Part shown: one piece after another, positions 28,556 to 37,387 of the stretch
Layout of the letters: each line of letters opens with the position of its first letter
Position numbering within the stretch: the first letter of the stretch is position 1
NCBI RefSeq assembly: GCF_021729145.1
Contig: NZ_JAJSLW010000001.1
Coordinates: forward strand, 248,001 to 312,000
Origin: Membranihabitans maritimus
Lineage (GTDB): Bacteria; Bacteroidota; Bacteroidia; Chitinophagales; Saprospiraceae
Reading direction: 5' to 3'
DNA: 64,000 nucleotides
The notes under the pieces: model-generated
What the model was told of the DNA's origin: nothing
What the model saw: the letters and a program-made list of their open reading frames with translations, nothing else
Database searches by the model: none
Made by a program: the position numbers and the translations under genes

Positions 28556-28804
28556 TTTTAAGGAATCAGACCCCTTGAGAATAGTGAGATTCAACTATAA
28601 AGAGTGAATATATTGTAGACTATTTAGGAAGAAATTCACTGTTAACAAGTGGAAACTGTATCTCCATGGTGACTATTTTCAATCTTGGATTGACAAGCCT
28701 AATCTACCTTGCTCCTTTCTTTTCCTTTATCCCGATAAAGCTTCTGAAGTCTACCTCGTAACATCCCCTGCCACAGAACCAATAAATATTCGTCGAGCTC
28801 AGGT
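28556..28804 (-). repeat. Intergenic repeat element, copy A
   Basis: This 250-bp non-coding stretch can be aligned along its length with 47041-47304. Shared landmarks include GACTATTTA, GGAAGAAA, AACAAGTGG and CTTTATCCCGATAAAGCTT. That last block contains an inverted repeat CTTTAT/ATAAAG at 28725-28740. It starts right after the stop of the ThuA gene at 28809 in the reading direction. Its nature is unknown; a decayed small mobile element or a conserved 3' element would both fit. Confidence 0.6.
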
Positions 28805-28808
28805 CAAT

Positions 28809-29615
28809 TTATTGTATTGCCCATTCAATCCCATTAGTGATTAACTTAATAAAGTTATCATTCTCAAAATCATCTGGATACCCCAGGGCTGTATAAAAAA
28901 CTTTCCCTCCGAATTTGGTAGTGCGTATCCAGGCAAATGGCTCTGTTACATTTTCTGTACTGCCAGTAAGAAGAATTTTGGCATTTTGATCTATTAGTGG
29001 GGCGACTTTATAAACCTGACCATTGCTTCTCCATCCATCGCTTTCAATTCCGTCTAAAATCTGGTGGGTCTTATTTTTGTCAACTGTCCGCACAATCGTA
29101 CCCAGTTCTTCCGGTTCGTATCCTCTATTTTCACAACCGAGGACATCCGGCACGAAATCCCACCAGTCGACATATCCTTCCGGAAGCGAGTCTCTAATGG
29201 AAAAGGCGTGATTCGCCGTTCTCAACCCTACCACAGGATTTCCCTTTCGGACATAGTCTTTCAAAATCTTCATTTGTTTAGGTTTAAAAGCCAACCGCCT
29301 ACAAAATACCACTAAGAGGTCTGCTTTTTTTATAGCTTTAATATCTGGCAAATGGGCTTTCCTCCTTTCCCCGATTGCTTCTATTACCTGTACCTGGTAT
29401 TTACCTTGTTCTTCCAACCATCCGGCATACTTGGGAATAGTATTGTACGCTTCATAATTCAATGGGTCATTACTCACTATGAATACAATTGAGGGTTTTG
29501 GGTCTGAATCCAAATGGCTTTTTTCTGAAATGCCTTCCTTTGGGAATAATATTATAGCGATTGCAAGTAATAAACCACCTTCCCAGATCTTTTTTAAATG
29601 CTGTTTCATTTTCAT
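28809..29615 (-). CDS. Secreted ThuA-domain protein (copy 2)
   Basis: This 268-residue protein has an N-terminal signal segment followed by a ThuA domain. Motifs are FIVSNDPLNYEAYNTIP, ADLLVVFCRRLAF, VGLRTANHAFSIRD, VLGCENRGYEP and GGKVFYTALGYPDDF. It is nearly collinear with the gene at 29612, so the two are tandem duplicates. Its start overlaps the upstream stop by four bases (ATGA), which suggests coupled translation and perhaps a heteromeric product. Two ThuA copies directly after a SusC/D pair suggest that the imported sugar passes through the 3-keto type of chemistry proposed for ThuA/Gfo systems. The reaction itself is not established. Confidence 0.86.
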   Translation of the reverse strand: MKMKQHLKKIWEGGLLLAIAIILFPKEGISEKSHLDSDPKPSIVFIVSNDPLNYEAYNTIPKYAGWLEEQGKYQVQVIEAIGERRKAHLPDIKAIKKADLLVVFCRRLAFKPKQMKILKDYVRKGNPVVGLRTANHAFSIRDSLPEGYVDWWDFVPDVLGCENRGYEPEELGTIVRTVDKNKTHQILDGIESDGWRSNGQVYKVAPLIDQNAKILLTGSTENVTEPFAWIRTTKFGGKVFYTALGYPDDFENDNFIKLITNGIEWAIQ

Positions 29616-30400
29616 TTTTTATTTTCATTTAATATCCACTGAACGGTATTTTCCAATAATATAACAAATTGCGGATTAATAAAGTCATCAGGCACCCCCA
29701 GGGAGGTATAAAAAACCATTCCCCCAAAATCAGTATATCTTGTCCATGCCACCGGTTCTTTTAATCCACCAGTCTTTCCTTCAAGTAGGATATCAGCATC
29801 AGGATCTAATAACGGAAGGGATTTATATAAATGTCCCGGGGTAGTCCAGGCATTGAAATTTATACCATCGGTGGCCGGGTGCCGGGGAAGCATTCGCGAG
29901 GGTAGTATCTTTACAGGTTCCGGGTTGGGACTATGTCCCCTATTCTCGCATCCAAGGACATCCGGAACAAATTCCCACCAATCCACATACCCTTGGGCAA
30001 GTGAGTCCCTAATGGAAAATGCATGATTGGCACTTCGTATGCCCATCACCGGTTTTCCGGATTCTATATATTCTTTGATTATTTTCATCTGACCGGGTCG
30101 CAAAGCAAGTCTCCTGCAGAATACGACAAGTAGATCGGATTTTTTGATGGAACGAATACCCGGGAGCTTCGCTTTCTTACGAATCCCTTTAGCTTCGATT
30201 ACTTTTACTTTGTACCCCTTTTCTTGTTGTAGTTTTTTAGCAAAGCGCGGTATGGTTACGTGCGCTTCGTAATTTAATGGGTCATTACTAACAATAAATA
30301 CAATTGTAGGATCGGGAGAATCCTGTGAAATAGGTTCAGATAATGCATTTAATGAATAAAAGGCAAAAAATAGAAATGGTATTAAAAACCTAATTTTCAT
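29612..30400 (-). CDS. Secreted ThuA-domain protein (copy 3)
   Basis: This 262-residue protein has a signal peptide (first 20 residues or so) and a single ThuA domain. Motifs are FIVSNDPLNYEAHVTIP, SDLLVVFCRRLAL, MGIRSANHAFSIRD, VLGCENRGHSP and GGMVFYTSLGVPDDF. It differs from copy 2 mainly in a Pro-rich loop after GHSP (about residues 160-180). It is the first gene after SusD of system 2, and the intervening 90 bases hold a long inverted repeat. Role as for the other copies: probably periplasmic, acting on sugar intermediates, with substrate unknown. Confidence 0.86.
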   Translation of the reverse strand: MKIRFLIPFLFFAFYSLNALSEPISQDSPDPTIVFIVSNDPLNYEAHVTIPRFAKKLQQEKGYKVKVIEAKGIRKKAKLPGIRSIKKSDLLVVFCRRLALRPGQMKIIKEYIESGKPVMGIRSANHAFSIRDSLAQGYVDWWEFVPDVLGCENRGHSPNPEPVKILPSRMLPRHPATDGINFNAWTTPGHLYKSLPLLDPDADILLEGKTGGLKEPVAWTRYTDFGGMVFYTSLGVPDDFINPQFVILLENTVQWILNENKK

Positions 30401-30412
30401 AACTTAAAAGTA

Positions 30413-30484
30413 AAAGCCCACTCCACGCGCCAACCCTTTTTTGTATAAATTTAAACTCTTTCCAAGGGGCACAGAGTGGGCTTT
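30413..30484 (-). terminator. Long-loop inverted repeat after SusD system 2
   Basis: AAAGCCCACTC at 30413-30423 is the exact complement of GAGTGGGCTTT at 30474-30484, an 11-bp stem with a 50-base interior. It lies between the SusD stop (30491) and the ThuA start (30400). On the minus strand the distal arm is followed by TACTTTTAAG. Like the hairpin at 22021 it may stop or protect part of the SusC/D message. Confidence 0.45.
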
Positions 30485-30490
30485 ATTATT

Positions 30491-32203
30491 TTAGTAACCC
30501 GTGTTTTGCGGGAATTCCGCATCCACATTCAAGTCAATCTGGCTTTGAGGAATTGGCCACACAACATTGTGAGGTTCTATGGCTGCTCCAGGAACCAATG
30601 GATTATCATTATATTTCTGTACTCTTTCAATCAGCTTACCTGTGCGGCGAAGCGTTATCAATCGCCACTCTTCACCGTACAATTCACGTGCTCTTTCATC
30701 AAGGATATAATCAATATTAACCTGATCTGCAGTAACGGGTGTTGCCTGAGCTCGGTTGCGGACAACATTTACATCAGCTGCCGCAGCTGCCGCATTATTA
30801 ATCCCCAGATAAGCTTCTGCTCTTAATAAAAGTGTCTCAGCAAAACGCAATGCATACCAGTCTTTATGAGTTACACCCCCTCCGGCTCTGTTGGGCTGGA
30901 GATAATAATTCTGCGGATCCAAAAATTTGGTGTGCATAGGGTAGAGATTTTTAGTCGTATCCTGCAGAGGGTTTGGACGCGGAGGATTGTACAAACTAAA
31001 ATCAATTTTCTGCCTGTGATATGCAGATTCCGGATTATCAAAGTAATAATTGCGCTTCAGGTTGTGCTCAGCATTCCGGATATCAATATCCCAGTCCCCC
31101 TGCCAAATTTTGTGGTAGACTAAACTAGAGCCCCTGATATTTGCAGTTCCACGACTCATCGTGTCATTGTATCCGGTGAATCTACCATCAAATCTTATGC
31201 CCAGGATTTCTTCATACCCATCAGGTGTAAGCCCAATATCAAAATACCGGGGACCAAAAATATAGGCACTACCAATCTGTCCACCTCCCTGGATTAATGG
31301 TTCTACCTGTATTACCCACATACCTTCCGTATTCACCGAGAGGTTATGATTTTCAAATCCGAATAAATCGTAAAAAGCATCCCCTGAACCGAAAACGTCA
31401 TTATCCAGGTGATTACCGAATCGCTCGTTCATCAACCCATATCCAAAATCATCAATAACAGTCGTCAATACATCTACAGCAGCTTGAGCGTTACCCTGTT
31501 CCAAATAGGTTTCACCCAAATAGTGGAGGGCAGGACCTTTTGTAATTCTTCCCGGTGAAGCCTCATCGCCCGGATCCGGCAAGTGTTCAGCAGCAAAGGA
31601 AAAATCTTCCACCATTAAAGAGTGTATTTCAGAGGCAGGATCTCTCACAAAATCAGCCTTGGCAGATTTCACCGGCTCGGTAAGCAAAGGGATGTCACCA
31701 TAAGTAGACACCAGGTAGCGGTATACAAAAGACCTGAAGAAACGGGCTTCTCCCAGATATAAATTTTTACCTTCTTCCCCGTTCTCAAATACTTCACTAT
31801 CCAGTTCTCCAATCTTTTCAATCAATACATTGGCTCTTTGAATCATTTCAAACCCGGTATTCCAGGTATCCACCACATACCTGGCAATGGGTGTAATATT
31901 TGCATAACTGGTAAGATAAGATTGGGTGTTCGGTACTTCACCCACATACCCGAGGTCACTACCGTGAACACGCCAGTTCATTGTGCCAAAACTCTGAAAA
32001 GAATAATACACAAAACGCACTCTTTCGTGAAGAGAGATAATTCCCTGTAAAACACCCTCCTCCGTTAAATAAGCATTATCAGGAGAGAAAAAATCTAGTG
32101 GGCGCTCTTCAAGTATGTCGTCGTTACAGGCTGTTATTGACAACAGCAATGTCCCCAAAAGGAGGGCTAATTTTTTATGGAAAGTATGAATGAAATTTTT
32201 CAT
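30491..32203 (-). CDS. SusD/RagB-family outer-membrane lipoprotein (system 2)
   Basis: About 570 residues from the ATG at 32203, which gives a standard lipoprotein signal (lipobox LSITAC, Cys26). An in-frame ATG at 32239 would abut the SusC stop directly and lengthen the signal. SusD features are RFFRSFVYRYLVSTYGDIPL, YLVSTYGDIPLL being diagnostic, ALRFAETLLLRAEAYLG and LDERARELYGEEWR. It is clearly more distant from the SusD of systems 1 and 3 than those are from each other, so it should bind a different ligand. It pairs with the SusC at 32240. Confidence 0.92.
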   Translation of the reverse strand: MKNFIHTFHKKLALLLGTLLLSITACNDDILEERPLDFFSPDNAYLTEEGVLQGIISLHERVRFVYYSFQSFGTMNWRVHGSDLGYVGEVPNTQSYLTSYANITPIARYVVDTWNTGFEMIQRANVLIEKIGELDSEVFENGEEGKNLYLGEARFFRSFVYRYLVSTYGDIPLLTEPVKSAKADFVRDPASEIHSLMVEDFSFAAEHLPDPGDEASPGRITKGPALHYLGETYLEQGNAQAAVDVLTTVIDDFGYGLMNERFGNHLDNDVFGSGDAFYDLFGFENHNLSVNTEGMWVIQVEPLIQGGGQIGSAYIFGPRYFDIGLTPDGYEEILGIRFDGRFTGYNDTMSRGTANIRGSSLVYHKIWQGDWDIDIRNAEHNLKRNYYFDNPESAYHRQKIDFSLYNPPRPNPLQDTTKNLYPMHTKFLDPQNYYLQPNRAGGGVTHKDWYALRFAETLLLRAEAYLGINNAAAAAADVNVVRNRAQATPVTADQVNIDYILDERARELYGEEWRLITLRRTGKLIERVQKYNDNPLVPGAAIEPHNVVWPIPQSQIDLNVDAEFPQNTGY

Positions 32204-32239
32204 TTCTAGTGTTTTTAAATTTAAAATTGAATTCATCAA

Positions 32240-35200
32240 TTAAAAGCTGAATTTAATACCGCCTATTACATTTCTCATCAACGGAGTATCACTTGTCCCT
32301 GTTTCAGGATCCCAGCCTTGCCACTGTGTCCATACATATGGATTTTTACTTGATATATAAATTTGACAATTGTCCAAACCTATAGAACTAAGCAGGTTTT
32401 GACTAAATGAATACGATAATGTAATATCCTGCAGCCTTACAAAAGACCTGCTTTGATAAATTCCACTTTGTTGGGGTGGTTCATTGTAAATACCTGTTGT
32501 ATTGCTAGTAGGTGCATCTGGCCTCCAATAGTCATTTATCAGTGAATTATTCATACGATTGGGGAAATAATACCTGGGATTGATATTATCCGCGTTGTCT
32601 GCCCTGTAAAACTTATCTCCACCCTGGATAGAATTGATAATTATATTAAGCCCAAAGTTTTTATACGATAAATTATTACTTACACTGAATCGATAACTCG
32701 GAGCAGAATACCCGATAATTGTTCTATCGAAGTCTGGAGTTATAGCGTTGTCCCCATTTAGATCCGCATATCTGAATTGACCAGGATACCATCCATCATA
32801 AGGAATTTGCCCGGCAAAAAATTCTTGCTCCGTCCATACGCCACCAGTCATTTGGTAATCATACAAAGCACTTATAGGTTCCCCAACAAACCATTCATTC
32901 CCCAGGTCTGCGTCGTCATTATCACCGTACAACCTAGTGATCTTACTTCTGTTGAGAGAGAATACAAATCCGGTTTCCCAACGAAGTTCGTTATCGATAT
33001 TTATACTATTGACCTTTAGGTTAACACCTTTGTTTTCAAGTCCTCCTATATTAGCCCAGACACTGCTATATCCTGCTGCCCTGGGAAGTTGTCGTTGTAC
33101 GAGCACATCTTGTGTCTCAGAAGTATACAAATCAAGGGATCCAGTCAGTCGATTGTTCAAGAACCCAAGATCCAATCCAAGGTTATATGATTTTGTAGTT
33201 TCCCAGCTCAAATCTGAATTACCCAGGGTTGAAGGATATAACCCAATGACTGTTGCCTGATCAAATGTGTAATACGTAGTGGACATTCTTGACAAACTGG
33301 AATATCTTCCGATTCCCTGATTTCCATTTTTACCATAGGAAAGCCTCAATTTTCCGTAGTATCCTCCCGCATTATTAAAAAGATCTTCCTCTGAAAAAAC
33401 CCAGGCCAATGAAACCGACGGGAAGGTAGCCCATTTATTTTCTGCACCGAAACCTGAGTACCCGTCCCTTCTAACTGTACCCGTGACCATATATCTGGAT
33501 TTGAAACTATAATTCAACCGCGCCATATAAGCCAGGCTGTTTTCTTCCCATGCAGAACTCGATATTGTAGATATTTCAGCAAGCCCGACATTATTATATC
33601 CCAATGCCTGGTTATCAAACCCCTGTGCCTCTAATGAGGATGCCTCCCCCATTCTACCTTCTCTACTTAATAATAGTGTCCCGTTGAAACTGTGGTCGTC
33701 AAAAGTCCTAAGGTAGGTAACAATATTATTCAAGATCCAATCTCTGCTTTTGTACGGATTCTTCGTTGCTAACCCACGGTTCGAAACACCAGATGGGGTA
33801 TTGTAATTATGGTAGGAATTGTTATCTCCATTTATGAAAATATTGGAGTAATTGAACTCATACGAAAGTCCTTCCACCCATGGAACTTGAATTTTGGCAC
33901 TACCGCTTAATTGCAATTGATTCCTTTTATCAGAGTTATCAATATATGTATGAACCAAAGGGTAGGGTTGAAAGAGTTCACCTCCAAGGTAAATATCATA
34001 TGATGATTGACCTATATAGTTATTGACCAGAGGGCTGGCAACCCGCGCATTGGACAGGGAAGCTGGAATTCCGGATTCATCTACACTGGAAAAGGAGGAA
34101 TTGACAGACAAATTCAACCAGTCATTGACATCACTGGACACATTACTTCTTAGGGTCAACCTTTTGAACCGGTCGTTGATTTGGATCCCTTCCGCATCAG
34201 TATAGGAACCAGAAACAAAATAGCTAAGTTTTTCATTACTTTTCCCTGACAAACTAAGATTATAATTCTGCAAAGGAGCTACTTGCAGGACCTGGTCTAC
34301 CCAGTCTATTTCATTTCCCGCCAGGTAATTGTCTTTTTCTTCCTGGGTTAACAAGTAGGAGGATACCAATTCACGATTGGTTACATCAGGACGCTGAGGC
34401 CTACTGTCAACACTTTCAGGGTCGGTAGCGTACCACTGGTACAATTTACTTTGATAATCCCAATCAACCAGGCGGACAGCAAATTCCTCTGCATTCATAA
34501 CCCGCATCGGGTTGTTGGTCATGTCCTGGAAACCATAATAAGAATTAAAAGAAATTTTCGGTTTGTCTGAGCTTCCTTTTTTGGTGGTAATAATTACAAC
34601 ACCGTTGGCTGACCGGGAACCGTACACTGCGGCAGCACTGGCATCCTTTAAGACATCAATGGTTTCTACATCATTGATATTAATATCTGCCAATGATCCG
34701 TTGTAAATTATTCCATCTATAACAATTAGAGGGGAATTACTGGCTGACAGAGAATTCTGCCCCCTAATCGAAAATAAAGGTTGTCCGGCTGCTCCCCCTC
34801 TTCCTTCTATGTTTATTCCAGAGGAACTTCCCGATAAAGCCTGAAGAATATTGACATTGGCCTGGGTAGTTTTTTCATCCATTTCCAACCGGTCTACAGA
34901 TCCTGTCAAGTCACTCTTCTTCACAGTTCCGTATCCGACTACAACCAGTTCATCCAGCAATTGCGCATCAGATAAGAGCTCAACCTTAATAGATTCCCTT
35001 CCTTGAACAGCAATTTCCTGTGACTGATACCCGACATAGGAGAATACTAATATCGCATCTTCTTCAACATTCTGAAGCTCAAAATTACCATCAAAATCTG
35101 TCGAAGTACCATTATTCGTTCCTTTCACAATTACATTAACCCCGATCAATGGTTCACCATCTTTATCGGTTACGTTACCGGAAACGGGGATAGCCAGATT

Positions 35201-35332
35201 GGCAATCTCCCAATTCTTAGTAGCTTTAACATCCAACGTGTTTGGAGGCAAGGCTGCACCTATTGCCCATCCCAGGAAAGCCACCAGGTTAATACCTGTA
35301 TAACTTATCCTTTTCAACCATTTTACATTCAT
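32240..35332 (-). CDS. SusC/RagA-family TonB-dependent transporter (system 2, no STN domain)
   Basis: About 1,030 residues from the ATG at 35332, where a signal sequence begins (MNVKWLKRISYTG). An in-frame ATG at 35371 would add 13 residues. A CarboxypepD_reg-like domain (GEPLIGVNVIVKG, DGNFELQNV) precedes the TonB box DELVVVGYGTVKKSDLTGSV, plug (SIRGQNSLSA, VIDGIIYNGSL) and barrel. No STN domain is present. The operator/promoter at 35566-35609 precedes it by about 230 bases, implying direct control by the predicted LacI-type regulator. It makes the import pair with the SusD at 30491. At 35167-35180 the coding sequence itself contains a one-mismatch copy of the operator core, which I take as chance. 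Confidence 0.93.
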   Translation of the reverse strand: MNVKWLKRISYTGINLVAFLGWAIGAALPPNTLDVKATKNWEIANLAIPVSGNVTDKDGEPLIGVNVIVKGTNNGTSTDFDGNFELQNVEEDAILVFSYVGYQSQEIAVQGRESIKVELLSDAQLLDELVVVGYGTVKKSDLTGSVDRLEMDEKTTQANVNILQALSGSSSGINIEGRGGAAGQPLFSIRGQNSLSASNSPLIVIDGIIYNGSLADININDVETIDVLKDASAAAVYGSRSANGVVIITTKKGSSDKPKISFNSYYGFQDMTNNPMRVMNAEEFAVRLVDWDYQSKLYQWYATDPESVDSRPQRPDVTNRELVSSYLLTQEEKDNYLAGNEIDWVDQVLQVAPLQNYNLSLSGKSNEKLSYFVSGSYTDAEGIQINDRFKRLTLRSNVSSDVNDWLNLSVNSSFSSVDESGIPASLSNARVASPLVNNYIGQSSYDIYLGGELFQPYPLVHTYIDNSDKRNQLQLSGSAKIQVPWVEGLSYEFNYSNIFINGDNNSYHNYNTPSGVSNRGLATKNPYKSRDWILNNIVTYLRTFDDHSFNGTLLLSREGRMGEASSLEAQGFDNQALGYNNVGLAEISTISSSAWEENSLAYMARLNYSFKSRYMVTGTVRRDGYSGFGAENKWATFPSVSLAWVFSEEDLFNNAGGYYGKLRLSYGKNGNQGIGRYSSLSRMSTTYYTFDQATVIGLYPSTLGNSDLSWETTKSYNLGLDLGFLNNRLTGSLDLYTSETQDVLVQRQLPRAAGYSSVWANIGGLENKGVNLKVNSINIDNELRWETGFVFSLNRSKITRLYGDNDDADLGNEWFVGEPISALYDYQMTGGVWTEQEFFAGQIPYDGWYPGQFRYADLNGDNAITPDFDRTIIGYSAPSYRFSVSNNLSYKNFGLNIIINSIQGGDKFYRADNADNINPRYYFPNRMNNSLINDYWRPDAPTSNTTGIYNEPPQQSGIYQSRSFVRLQDITLSYSFSQNLLSSIGLDNCQIYISSKNPYVWTQWQGWDPETGTSDTPLMRNVIGGIKFSF

Positions 35333-35565
35333 CTTACTAACTTTTTTTGTCCTATAATAATTTAAAATCAATTACACCCAGATTACTCAATGCGATAATA
35401 CTCCTGAAATACTCATAAGTATATCGCTGTGAATAATACTACAGAAACTCTTCGGCTTTTTGGGTTTCAAAAATTCCAAAGAATTCAGTTGTTAAATACA
35501 GTAAATTGTTGCCGGAAGGACCTTTATTTAATTACTAATTGGTGATAGTCATAAAGACCACTTAA

Positions 35566-35609
35566 CGGTAACGTTACCGAAAATTAACAATTATTTTTAA
35601 AACGCCAAT
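35566..35609 (-). promoter_or_regulatory. LacI-type operator fused to a candidate promoter, upstream of SusC system 2
   Basis: CGGTAACGTTACCG at 35566-35579 is a perfect 14-base palindrome. On the minus strand TAATTTTC (35586-35579) is one base from TAnnTTTG and runs into the operator. ATTG at 35609-35606 is one base from the -33 TTTG, with a 19-base spacer. The same order (-33, spacer, TAnnTTTC, operator) occurs at 7766 and 47968, which raises confidence that these are real promoters. Confidence 0.66.
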
Positions 35610-35644
35610 ATTTTTGTAAATACATTTAGAAAATTCTCCTAATT

Positions 35645-37087
35645 CTAACCTTCAATTGGCTTATACATCTTGTCTAACAATTCTTTGGCTAAATCAGCTA
35701 ATATCAAGCCCGCATTATCAAGACCTAAATTTCTCTTTTCACTAACTTCATATCCGCCATAAGCCTTTTCCCCCGGCCTTCCCACATATTGAGTTCCGAC
35801 TCCATTTGAATATCCCAATACTAAAGTGTGAGGAAAAGGAGAAGCCTTTTTGATAGCTAGTCCAATGTCAGTCATGGGCTCTCCTGGCAATGCTACAATA
35901 GCTATACTTCCTAAAGTGATTACCTGAACTTCTACCTCCATAGATTTGAGTCCTGACCTTTCTATACCATATTCGGTGAGCGGAAGCCCAACAAAAGCAC
36001 TTTCACATTGTAACGGTTGCAATAATATTTCCGCCGAATGCTTGAAGGATCTTTTTGCGAGATTTAATAATTTATTTGCCATAACATTTACGGCTTTTTC
36101 ACCTCTCTTCCAGGGATTAATATCCCCTGTAGTTCCCTGAACAAAAAAACTTTCGCCCCCAAATTCATCTTTAAAAAGGCGGACTGTTTTACCAGGCCAA
36201 TCTCCGGATAAACCATCAGAATAAGGATAAATAGATACAGGGTGAGCAGAAAGATTAAAGAGTGTTGAAATTCCTGAGGAATCAGTCTTTTCAAAAAATA
36301 ATACGCTCATTACCCGGTCCACAGGTCCGAAGTCCATATTTCCACTAATTACTAATGGATCCCAATCTGGATGCTTATAGTAAAAATTTTCCGGGGTTTT
36401 AGCCTTTTCATATTTAATTGACACAGGCCTCGGCCGCCTATTATGAACCAATTCAGATATATCCGATTTACCGATATGTATTTTACAAGGCTTCAGGGAG
36501 CGGATAGCTTCCGAAGCAGTATATAGCGTTTTGGTAATCAAATCACTTTTCCATTGGATATATTCAGGTAATTCTTCCTGATGGGACAATTTATCCAAAG
36601 AACCCCAGGATAAGTCTCTCTCAACACGTCTCAATTCTTCAAAATAGACCGGAGAGAACGGGGCTGAGTGATTGTGAGTGGCAGTTATCAGAATATTATT
36701 ATGAGGTATTCCGAATTTATCTTGAATTTTATCTTTTATCAATTTGGTGATAGATTCTCCTACATATACAAGTTCCATACTTATGATAAGTACTTGCTGC
36801 GAATGATCATTCAATGCTAACACTCTTACATTGATAGGGTCCTCGACGGCCGAATATTGTCTCCCGGTTACCCAGTTCAGTATTTTAGGCGACGGTGTAA
36901 TATCACTTTGGAATATTCCAAATGAAATAGAGGCAGGGTCTTCCTTATATTCATTTCCATTGATTTCATTTGATGGATTCCCTGTTTTAGAGTTTTTATA
37001 TTCTGGAACGGCACCCAATGAAAAACCCGCACTTAATAATGAACTTTTTTGTATAAAATTTCGGCGATTTAATGAATTATTTTTCAT
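35645..37087 (-). CDS. Neutral-ceramidase-like hydrolase, subtype B, Tat-exported
   Basis: This 480-residue protein has the twin-arginine signal NRRNFIQKSS at its N-terminus, unlike the Sec-type signals of the other ceramidase-like proteins here. The body matches the gene at 19426. Motifs are LNWVTGRQYSAVEDP, ATHNHSAPFSPVYF (zinc His pair), LSAHPVSIYPYSDGLSGDW, TTGDINPWKRG in place of GDxSPN, LPGEPMTDIG and YGGYEVSEKRN. Tat export suggests that it folds, perhaps with its metal, in the cytoplasm. It lies 28 bases downstream of a SusD remnant, so it once followed a SusC/D pair. It is now probably transcribed from the hydrolase genes upstream. The next gene downstream is SusC system 2, beyond an operator. 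Confidence 0.85.
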   Translation of the reverse strand: MKNNSLNRRNFIQKSSLLSAGFSLGAVPEYKNSKTGNPSNEINGNEYKEDPASISFGIFQSDITPSPKILNWVTGRQYSAVEDPINVRVLALNDHSQQVLIISMELVYVGESITKLIKDKIQDKFGIPHNNILITATHNHSAPFSPVYFEELRRVERDLSWGSLDKLSHQEELPEYIQWKSDLITKTLYTASEAIRSLKPCKIHIGKSDISELVHNRRPRPVSIKYEKAKTPENFYYKHPDWDPLVISGNMDFGPVDRVMSVLFFEKTDSSGISTLFNLSAHPVSIYPYSDGLSGDWPGKTVRLFKDEFGGESFFVQGTTGDINPWKRGEKAVNVMANKLLNLAKRSFKHSAEILLQPLQCESAFVGLPLTEYGIERSGLKSMEVEVQVITLGSIAIVALPGEPMTDIGLAIKKASPFPHTLVLGYSNGVGTQYVGRPGEKAYGGYEVSEKRNLGLDNAGLILADLAKELLDKMYKPIEG

Positions 37088-37114
37088 AGTTAGTGCGGGT
37101 TGATGGAGAATACT

Positions 37115-37198
37115 TTATTCAATTGTTTCTAAAGGAGGTTGATTATTTTGATATCCTTCGTATCCAAAATTTTGATTGATATGTCCTTGTGTATTAGG
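37115..37198 (-). pseudogene. Remnant C-terminus of a SusD gene
   Basis: Read on the minus strand, this stretch encodes NTQGHINQNFGYEG, then YQNNQPPLETIE and a TAA stop at 37117-37115. The SusD at 22118 ends NTLGTINQNIGYAG...NNQPPLETIE and the one at 39714 ends NTLGKINQNYGYEG...PPLEEIE. The match is continuous for 26 codons and then breaks off at about 37198, where no SusD coding continues upstream. It is the tail of a deleted SusC/D pair. The next 190 bases to the hydrolase gene hold no recognisable feature. Confidence 0.88.
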
Positions 37199-37387
37199 GG
37201 GATTAAATATTTTGCAATACATGTATGAACACCCCTTAATTGCTGGTCATCTGGCCCCTCTCTGCTTTCCTGCCTTGGCAGAAAATAATAACGCGAATAA
37301 AAACCTGACAGGGTTCTTTTTATCCCTTTGTTTTTTACCAATATTCCGGTCATTGTAAATAGGGATAAATCAAGGCTACACTATTCA

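Noticed and set aside
35167-35180. One-mismatch copy of the operator core inside SusC system 2
   Set aside because: It lies within codons for the conserved GNVTD-type region of the carboxypeptidase-like domain, and the match follows from that coding sequence. It is not at a promoter.
9064-37087. Annotation of the six ceramidase-like genes as true ceramidases
   Set aside because: All lack the Ser of the GDxSPN nucleophile motif and the usual C-terminal domain, so only a family-level name is justified.
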